Shown in pieces: positions 58,801 through 64,000 of a DNA stretch of 64,000 nucleotides. The DNA is from Marinobacter persicus (lineage in GTDB: Bacteria > Pseudomonadota > Gammaproteobacteria > Pseudomonadales > Oleiphilaceae): assembly GCF_002934325.1 (NCBI RefSeq), contig NZ_PTIV01000019.1, positions 1 through 64,000 on the forward strand, in the 5' to 3' direction. The stretch's first letter is position 1. The number at the start of each line of letters is the position of its first letter. The position numbers and the translations under genes were made by a program. The notes beneath the pieces are model-generated. The model was not told the DNA's origin. It saw only the letters and a list, made by a program, of their open reading frames with translations, and made no database searches.

Positions 58801-59952
58801 TCAGGCTTCGGCGGGTTCTTCCGGGGGCGGCTGCAGCTTACGCCAGGTGATCAGGGTGGCAATGGCCATAGCAACGGCGCTGCCCCAGAAGGCCGCGGAG
58901 GTACTGAAACCATCCACTAGAAACCCAGACAGCCAGGCCCCAAGAGCGCCGCCAGCGCCGAACGTCAGGCCACTGTAGAGCGCCTGTCCCTGGCCATGAT
59001 GATGTTTGCCAAAAAAGCCCTGGATGTACTGCACCGACACCGCATGCAGCGCGCCATAGGAGGCGGCGTGGAGCAGCTGGGCAAACAGCAGGATGGGCAA
59101 TACGGCAGTCAGTTCGGCAATCAACACCCACCGGATCATGGTCAGGATTAATGCGCCGATGGCAATCTGACGAACCGTGAACCGGCGCGATACTCGGTGC
59201 ATGACCAGAAACAGCCCAATCTCGGCAATCACCCCCAGGGACCACAGCAACCCTATGGCCAGCTTGCCGTAGCCGTGCTGCTCCAGGTGGATGCTGAAGA
59301 AGGTGTAGTAAGCCCCGTGAGACACCTGCAGCAAGAAGTTCATCAGGAAGAACGCCACCACGGATGGATGGGTGACAATGGCCTTCAGGCTGCCTTTGGG
59401 CGCGAGAGGCTTACGTTCACCCTTTTCCGAGGGCACCAGGAACGCGGAAACCGCAATACCCGCAAAGACCGGCATCAGCAGCCATGGCAGGGACTGAATG
59501 GGCACCCACTCCAGCAGGCCACCAATCAGCCCGACTGCACCAATAAACCCAACTGAGCCCCACAGGCGCACTTTGCCGTATTTTTCCTTACGCTTGCCCA
59601 GAGTTCGCAGGGTGATCACTTCGTACAGCGGCAGGATGGCATTCCAGAAAAACGTGAAAGCCAGCATCACCAGCAACAGGCCCCAGAACCCGGGTTCCAG
59701 GAACACACCGGCGAAAAACAGCGAGCCGGTGATGGCGCCGAAGCGCACCAGGCGCACGCGCTGCCCGCTGCGGTCACCCAGCCAACCCCAGACGCTGGGC
59801 GCAACAATTTTAGTTAGTTGGATGGTCGCCATCAGTGTGGCGATCTGCAGATAGGAGAAGCCCTGGCCCTGCAGGTACAGGGACCAGTAAGGCAAAAGCC
59901 CTCCGAGGAGGGCAAAGAACCAGAAATAGAGGTTGGAAAGCCGCCAGTAGAT
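58801..59952 (-). CDS. MFS transporter (phenylpropionate-permease-like), apparent ATC start
   Basis: A 383-residue carrier with about twelve membrane helices, of the HcaT/MFS_1-like type (KIVAPSVWGWLGDRSGQRVRLVRFGA). The N-terminal YWRLSNLYFWFFALLGGLLPYWSLYLQGQGF is typical of the family, but no ATG, GTG or TTG lies in frame before it. An ATC at 59952 sits 7 bases after GGGGAGG, exactly where homologues begin (M-x-YWRLS). The next conventional start, TTG 59895, would delete the first helix. Substrate is unknown. It starts 17 bases after aroC, as in P. aeruginosa (aroC-PA1682). Confidence 0.82.
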   Translation of the reverse strand: MYWRLSNLYFWFFALLGGLLPYWSLYLQGQGFSYLQIATLMATIQLTKIVAPSVWGWLGDRSGQRVRLVRFGAITGSLFFAGVFLEPGFWGLLLVMLAFTFFWNAILPLYEVITLRTLGKRKEKYGKVRLWGSVGFIGAVGLIGGLLEWVPIQSLPWLLMPVFAGIAVSAFLVPSEKGERKPLAPKGSLKAIVTHPSVVAFFLMNFLLQVSHGAYYTFFSIHLEQHGYGKLAIGLLWSLGVIAEIGLFLVMHRVSRRFTVRQIAIGALILTMIRWVLIAELTAVLPILLFAQLLHAASYGALHAVSVQYIQGFFGKHHHGQGQALYSGLTFGAGGALGAWLSGFLVDGFSTSAAFWGSAVAMAIATLITWRKLQPPPEEPAEA

Positions 59953-59969
59953 GCTGCTTCCTCCCCTGA

Positions 59970-61064
59970 TCAGAGCTGGCCGAGAACCGGCGTGCTCACC
60001 TGGACATCACCGTTCTGCCCCCGGTGGCGCAGGTAATGATCCATCAGGGTGATGGCCATCATGGCCTCGGCTATCGGCGTGGCACGGATGCCCACGCAGG
60101 GGTCGTGGCGACCGGTGGTGATCACTTCCACCGGGTTGCCGTTCACATCAATGCTCTGCCCGGGGATTCGCAGGCTCGACGTCGGCTTCAGGGCAATGCT
60201 GGCCACAATCGGCTGGCCAGAGGAAATACCCCCCAGCACGCCACCGGCGTTGTTGGACAGGAAACCGTCCGGTGTCATTTCATCCCGGTGCTCGGTGCCC
60301 TTCTGCTCGATACAATCAAAACCGGCGCCGATTTCCACCCCTTTCACCGCGTTGATGCTCATCAGCGCGTGGGCCAGGTCGGCATCCAGGCGGTCAAATA
60401 TCGGCTCGCCCAGGCCCGGTGGCACGCCGTCGGCCACCACGTTGATGCGGGCGCCGATGGAATCCCCTTCTTTGCGCAGCGCGTCCATGTAAGCTTCCAT
60501 CTCCGACACCTTGTCGGCATCCGGGCAGAAGAACGGGTTTTCATGCACCTGATCCCAGTCCAGTTTTTCCGCCTTGATGGGCCCCAACTGGGACAGGTAG
60601 CCACGAATTTTAATACCCAGACGCTGTTCCAGGAACTTGCGGGCCACGGCGCCGGCAGCCACGCGCATGGCCGTCTCGCGGGCGGAGGAACGACCACCAC
60701 CGCGATAGTCGCGGGTGCCGTACTTGTGCATGTAGGTGTAATCGGCGTGGGCCGGGCGGAACTGCTCGGCGATTTTCGAGTAATCCTTGGAGCGCTGGTC
60801 GGTGTTCTCGATGATCAGGCCGATGGGCGTACCGGTGGTCTTGCCCTCGAACACGCCTGAGAGAATGCGCACTTCGTCCGCTTCCCGGCGCTGAGTGGTG
60901 TGACGGGAGGTGCCGGGTTTGCGGCGATCCAGATCACGCTGCATGTCCGCTTCCGACAGCTCCAGGCCCGGCGGGCAACCGTCAATAATGCACCCCAGGG
61001 CCGCCCCATGGCTTTCGCCGAAGGTGGTGACAGAGAACAACTTACCAAACGTATTTCCTGACAT
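59970..61064 (-). CDS. aroC: Chorismate synthase
   Basis: A 364-residue FMN-dependent enzyme converting EPSP to chorismate. Signatures: [64 protein letters not shown] and [18 protein letters not shown]. Downstream of prmB on the same strand (37 bases). The final common step of aromatic synthesis, linked with DAHP synthase and trpFBA in this window. Confidence 0.96.
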   Translation of the reverse strand: MSGNTFGKLFSVTTFGESHGAALGCIIDGCPPGLELSEADMQRDLDRRKPGTSRHTTQRREADEVRILSGVFEGKTTGTPIGLIIENTDQRSKDYSKIAEQFRPAHADYTYMHKYGTRDYRGGGRSSARETAMRVAAGAVARKFLEQRLGIKIRGYLSQLGPIKAEKLDWDQVHENPFFCPDADKVSEMEAYMDALRKEGDSIGARINVVADGVPPGLGEPIFDRLDADLAHALMSINAVKGVEIGAGFDCIEQKGTEHRDEMTPDGFLSNNAGGVLGGISSGQPIVASIALKPTSSLRIPGQSIDVNGNPVEVITTGRHDPCVGIRATPIAEAMMAITLMDHYLRHRGQNGDVQVSTPVLGQL

Positions 61065-61101
61065 ATTTCAGCACTTTAACCAAGGATTTTAATATTCTGA
61101 A

Positions 61102-62007
61102 TCAGTTGTTTCGGGCCTGCCATTCGCGCAGGTCGCGGGCGGTGATCAAAAATACGCCATCGCCGCCGTTCTCAAATTCCAGCCACGTCAGCGGCAGGTC
61201 CGGGTAGGCGTCGTCCATCGCGCCCCAGGAATTACCTACCTCCACGATCAGCAAGCCGTCTTCGGTCAGATGATCTGCCGCACCGGCAATGATGCGATGG
61301 GCGATATCCAGGCCATCGTTACCAGCGGCCAGGCCCAGGGCCGGCTCGTGATGATACTCGGCAGGCATGTCAGCCAGATCCTCAGCGTCGACGTAAGGCG
61401 GGTTGCTCAAAATGACATCGTAGCGCCCTTCAATACTCTCAAAAACGTCGGAACGAACGGTTTGAACCCGCCCTTCCAGGCCGTGAAGCTCGATATTGGA
61501 TTCGGCTACCTGCAGTGCTTCGTCGGAAATGTCCGAAAGATCCACCTCGGCCTCATCAAACACGGTGGCCGCGCCGATTCCAATGCAACCGCTGCCCGTG
61601 CACAGATCCAGGATGCGCTCAACCTGGGTACCGCCAATCCAGGGCTGAAGGCCGTTTTCCAGCAGCTCGCCCAATGGCGAACGCGGCACCAGCACCCGCT
61701 TGTCGATGTTGAACGGCATTCCCATGAACCAGGCCTCGCCCAGCAGGTAGGCAATGGGCACGCGCTCGCTGATGCGCCTTTCGATGCGCTCAATGATGGT
61801 TTCCCGCTCAGAGTGGGTCAGCCGGGCATCCAGGAAAATCTGATTGTTCTCCAGCGGCAAATGCACGCTGCGCAGAACCAGATGCACTGCCTCATCCCAG
61901 ACGTTGTCGGTACCGTGGCCAAAGTACAAAGGTGAGGCCGCAAACCGTGACGTGGCATAGCGCAGCAGATCGCGAATGGTATGCAGGTCTTCAACAGGGC
62001 TGGTCAC
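61102..62007 (-). CDS. prmB: Release-factor-like ribosomal protein L3 N5-glutamine methyltransferase
   Basis: A 301-residue SAM enzyme that methylates Gln150 of ribosomal protein L3. Motif [14 protein letters not shown], and the N-methyltransferase signature [10 protein letters not shown]. The N-terminal helical region ([36 protein letters not shown], in part) and placement before aroC favour PrmB over PrmC. A TATAAT on the minus strand (62048-62043) gives a likely promoter. Confidence 0.93.
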   Translation of the reverse strand: MTSPVEDLHTIRDLLRYATSRFAASPLYFGHGTDNVWDEAVHLVLRSVHLPLENNQIFLDARLTHSERETIIERIERRISERVPIAYLLGEAWFMGMPFNIDKRVLVPRSPLGELLENGLQPWIGGTQVERILDLCTGSGCIGIGAATVFDEAEVDLSDISDEALQVAESNIELHGLEGRVQTVRSDVFESIEGRYDVILSNPPYVDAEDLADMPAEYHHEPALGLAAGNDGLDIAHRIIAGAADHLTEDGLLIVEVGNSWGAMDDAYPDLPLTWLEFENGGDGVFLITARDLREWQARNN

Positions 62008-62042
62008 AACGGGCTTCCTGACAATAAGAAATGGTGCGCGGC

Positions 62043-62048
62043 ATTATA
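62043..62048 (-). promoter_or_regulatory. Probable -10 element of prmB
   Basis: Perfect TATAAT on the minus strand, 36 bases upstream of the prmB start. No convincing -35. Confidence 0.45.
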
Positions 62049-62075
62049 CGCTGTTTGGCCGAAAACCTGCAGGTG

Positions 62076-63278
62076 TTAGAGCGACAAAGGTCCGGAACTG
62101 CTGTGTTTCTTTTCAAACCGGTCCAGCGACTCAGACATCCGGTCACGGCCCAGTTGTATCAATTCCGGGGCCTTGTGGTAGTCGTAGCTGCGGGATACAT
62201 TTTTTGGCACATTAACCAGAAGATCCGGCGGATAGCCGGCAATTTTGTACTGCACCAGAGCACTCTGCATGGTTTCAATCGCCAGGTTCATGGCGTCAAA
62301 CTTGCCGATACCCAGTTTGTCCCAGCCAATCGTCTCGAGCTTGCCCGCAGCGGGCTTATCGTCGGCCTGGGCCTTCTGTTTTTCCTGCGCCTGCCTGGCC
62401 ACTTCCTGGGAGATCCTGTCTTCCGCATTGTCGCCGTTACCAGGCTTTCGAGCGGCCAGGGATTTTAACGAATCCCAGTCAAACCAGTGAGAGGCTTTAT
62501 CCCGAATCGCGCCAAGACGGTTCTCCATGTCGTCGGCAGCCCCGCTTTGTTCGCCAAACACCGCATCCGGCAGACGTCTCATGCCGTCATCCTCGCCAGC
62601 CAGGTTCACCGCGACCACCATATCGGCATGGGCGGAGATGGTCGGGATAATCGGCAGGGGATTGAGTAAGGCACCATCCACCAGGACGCGGTTGCCCAGG
62701 ATCAGGGGCGTGACCAGGCCGGGTATGGCAATGGAGGCTCTTATCGCGCGATCAAGCGGCCCTTCCTGGAACCAGATTTCCTTGTGGGCCAGCAGGTCGG
62801 TCGCCACAGCGGTGTAGGCAATGGGAAGATCTTCGATACGAATGTCGCCCAGGATCTCCCGGACCACGGAAAAGACTTTTTCACCCCGAATGGCACCCAC
62901 GGCGCTGAAGGTCACATCCAGCAGCTTCAGCACATCAAGCTGGCCGAGGCCGGTAACCCAATCCTTGTAGTCCTGCATTTTGCCGGCCGCATACATGCCG
63001 CCAATCACGGCGCCCATGGAGCAACCCGAGATCGCGGTAATCCGGTAACCGCGCTCCTGCAGAACTTCGATGGCGCCGATGTGGGCGTAGCCTCTTGCAC
63101 CGCCGCTACCCAGCGCCAGCGCCACGGTTTTGCCATCACCCGGTTGAGCTTTCCCGGCCGGAGCCTCTGATCGGGAGGCTTTACTGTCAGGGCCGTTCGA
63201 GACCACCTTCACGTCAGTACTCTTTTCACTGACCTCTTCCGGCGCTCCAGGGTCGTCCTGTTTGTCGTCGTCGGACAT
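62076..63278 (-). CDS. Patatin-like phospholipase/esterase (RssA type)
   Basis: A 400-residue protein. The patatin domain (about 50-250) has the oxyanion loop LGSGGARGYAHIGAI, nucleophile motif GCSMG (Ser is the middle residue) and catalytic Asp in LVDGALLNP. An acidic N-terminal stretch (1-48) and a charged C-terminal region (about 290-400) flank it. RssA-like enzymes hydrolyse lipid esters; the substrate here is unknown. No signal peptide, so it is probably cytosolic. It starts 4 bases after the DUF4892 gene. Confidence 0.86.
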   Translation of the reverse strand: MSDDDKQDDPGAPEEVSEKSTDVKVVSNGPDSKASRSEAPAGKAQPGDGKTVALALGSGGARGYAHIGAIEVLQERGYRITAISGCSMGAVIGGMYAAGKMQDYKDWVTGLGQLDVLKLLDVTFSAVGAIRGEKVFSVVREILGDIRIEDLPIAYTAVATDLLAHKEIWFQEGPLDRAIRASIAIPGLVTPLILGNRVLVDGALLNPLPIIPTISAHADMVVAVNLAGEDDGMRRLPDAVFGEQSGAADDMENRLGAIRDKASHWFDWDSLKSLAARKPGNGDNAEDRISQEVARQAQEKQKAQADDKPAAGKLETIGWDKLGIGKFDAMNLAIETMQSALVQYKIAGYPPDLLVNVPKNVSRSYDYHKAPELIQLGRDRMSESLDRFEKKHSSSGPLSL

Positions 63279-63282
63279 ATCC

Positions 63283-64000
63283 CTACCTCTGCATCACCAG
63301 AATTTCCACCCGGTTGCCCTGGCGGTCCGGCCCCGGCACCTGCACACCTGGACCAACGGGCAGCTTACGAATCTGTTCGCGCCGAACGCCGGTTTTGGCC
63401 AGCAATTCGGCGAGTGAATCGATCGCCTCGGCAGCACGCTGCTTTGCCTGCTCGAAGCTTTCACCTTCCTGCGGTGCGCTGAAGCCCGCCAGGATCACCT
63501 CGGCACCCTCATCCGAGGCCCACTGCTGGATTTGCCGGCGCTCATTGGTCGGCAAATCAAACCGGAAGGTAATACTGCCTTCCCAGGGTACAATCACCGG
63601 CCCCTTCAAACGCTCCGGCAGCTGTGAGAACCGCGGGATGACCGCTCCCGACCTGACCGCCAGATGCTCCACCCAGACGTATTCCCGCAGATTACCCCGG
63701 GTCACGGTATACACGAGGGTCAGCCAACGCTGGCCACTGCTATCCATGGCGCCGGCCACCAGATAATCCTGATCCGCATCCCGGCCAAGCAGGGAGGACT
63801 GCTGAAATACCTGGTTCGCCCAGACGTTGCTCCGGCCACAGGCAACACCGGTACATTCAAAAATAATAGTAGCACCGCGCTCGTTCAGCGCCGCCAGGTA
63901 ATGATCCCGGGCCGCTTCACGGCTGGCATCCCGGTACAACTCATACAAACGCCCTTCCCCGGTCACCGGCAGACGGGCCATGGCTTCAGAGCGAATTTCA
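63283..64000 (-). CDS. DUF4892 domain protein (5' end beyond window)
   Basis: The last 239 residues of a protein whose N-terminus lies past the right edge; the frame is open to the end. HYLAALNERGATIIFECTGVACGRSNVWANQVF and the following DYLVAGAMDSSG match DUF4892. The C-terminal part (about 165 to the end) resembles an OmpA-like region (GAEVILAGFSAPQEGESFEQAKQRAAEAIDSLAELLAKTGV in part), which would bind peptidoglycan. A periplasmic location is likely, but the signal peptide is not visible. Function unknown. Confidence 0.75.
   Translation of the reverse strand, partial: EIRSEAMARLPVTGEGRLYELYRDASREAARDHYLAALNERGATIIFECTGVACGRSNVWANQVFQQSSLLGRDADQDYLVAGAMDSSGQRWLTLVYTVTRGNLREYVWVEHLAVRSGAVIPRFSQLPERLKGPVIVPWEGSITFRFDLPTNERRQIQQWASDEGAEVILAGFSAPQEGESFEQAKQRAAEAIDSLAELLAKTGVRREQIRKLPVGPGVQVPGPDRQGNRVEILVMQR

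Overview
The window reads as chromosomal DNA of a marine gammaproteobacterium of the Marinobacter/Pseudomonas type. This is inferred from moderately high G+C, from protein families (FimV, FimL, MetZ, TusDCBE, NppABCD/Yej-type transporter), and from gene blocks that, from memory, follow Pseudomonas aeruginosa order: fabI-npp-mltD-gloB-methyltransferase-rnhA-dnaQ-fimL; cysG-serS-rarA-lolA-ftsK; metZ-purF-cvpA-SPOR-folC-accD-trpF-truA-fimV-asd-leuBDC-lysR; prmB-aroC-MFS. Marinobacter is my best guess. No alignment was run. I count 58 protein genes, two of them cut by the window edges, and one tRNA gene.

Region by region. 1-1900 is an integron gene-cassette array read on the minus strand: a GNAT acetyltransferase (cut), a DUF2750 protein and two unknown proteins, separated by three attC sites. 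No integrase gene is in view. A region of degenerate core-like motifs (1900-2175) separates the array from a tRNA-Ser(UGA) gene (2360-2450). 2.5-12 kb holds core genes: yccA, the tusDCBE tRNA-thiolation operon, nfuA, metH, a DUF2970 protein, an overlooked 34-residue membrane protein, and cysI with its DUF934 partner. 12.5-20.6 kb holds sohB, an SCP2 protein, fimL, dnaQ, rnhA, a methyltransferase, gloB and mltD. 20.6-27.1 kb is a peptide ABC importer (yejABEF type) followed by fabI. An IS1182-family element (27174-28781) sits exactly in the loop of what was the fabI terminator. 28.8-32.3 kb holds a PilZ protein, a DUF1631 protein and a DAHP synthase. 32.3-57.4 kb is almost wholly minus strand: cobA, serS, rarA, lolA, ftsK, metZ, purF, cvpA, a SPOR protein, folC, accD, trpABF, truA, fimV, asd and leuBDC. 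57.9-64 kb holds a LysR regulator, an MFS carrier apparently starting at ATC, aroC, prmB, a patatin-type esterase and a cut DUF4892 gene.

Functionally, the window joins sulfur and methionine metabolism (tus, nfuA, metH, cysI, cobA for siroheme, metZ), amino-acid synthesis (aroC, DAHP synthase, trpFBA, asd, leuCDB), cell envelope and division (ftsK, lolA, mltD, fabI, accD), and surface motility and c-di-GMP (fimL, fimV, PilZ).

The least ordinary content is noncoding. Four intergenic hairpin elements (12205-12392, 34582-34766, 57530-57633, 57761-57869) share a related core, but each has its own long outer arms that are perfectly complementary within the copy and different between copies. A second family forms a predicted three-way junction at 53830-54092, directly upstream of asd, again with conserved cores and private, self-matching arms. 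A conserved core with compensating arms suggests selection or a copying process acting on the folded form, and is my main candidate for an undescribed system.
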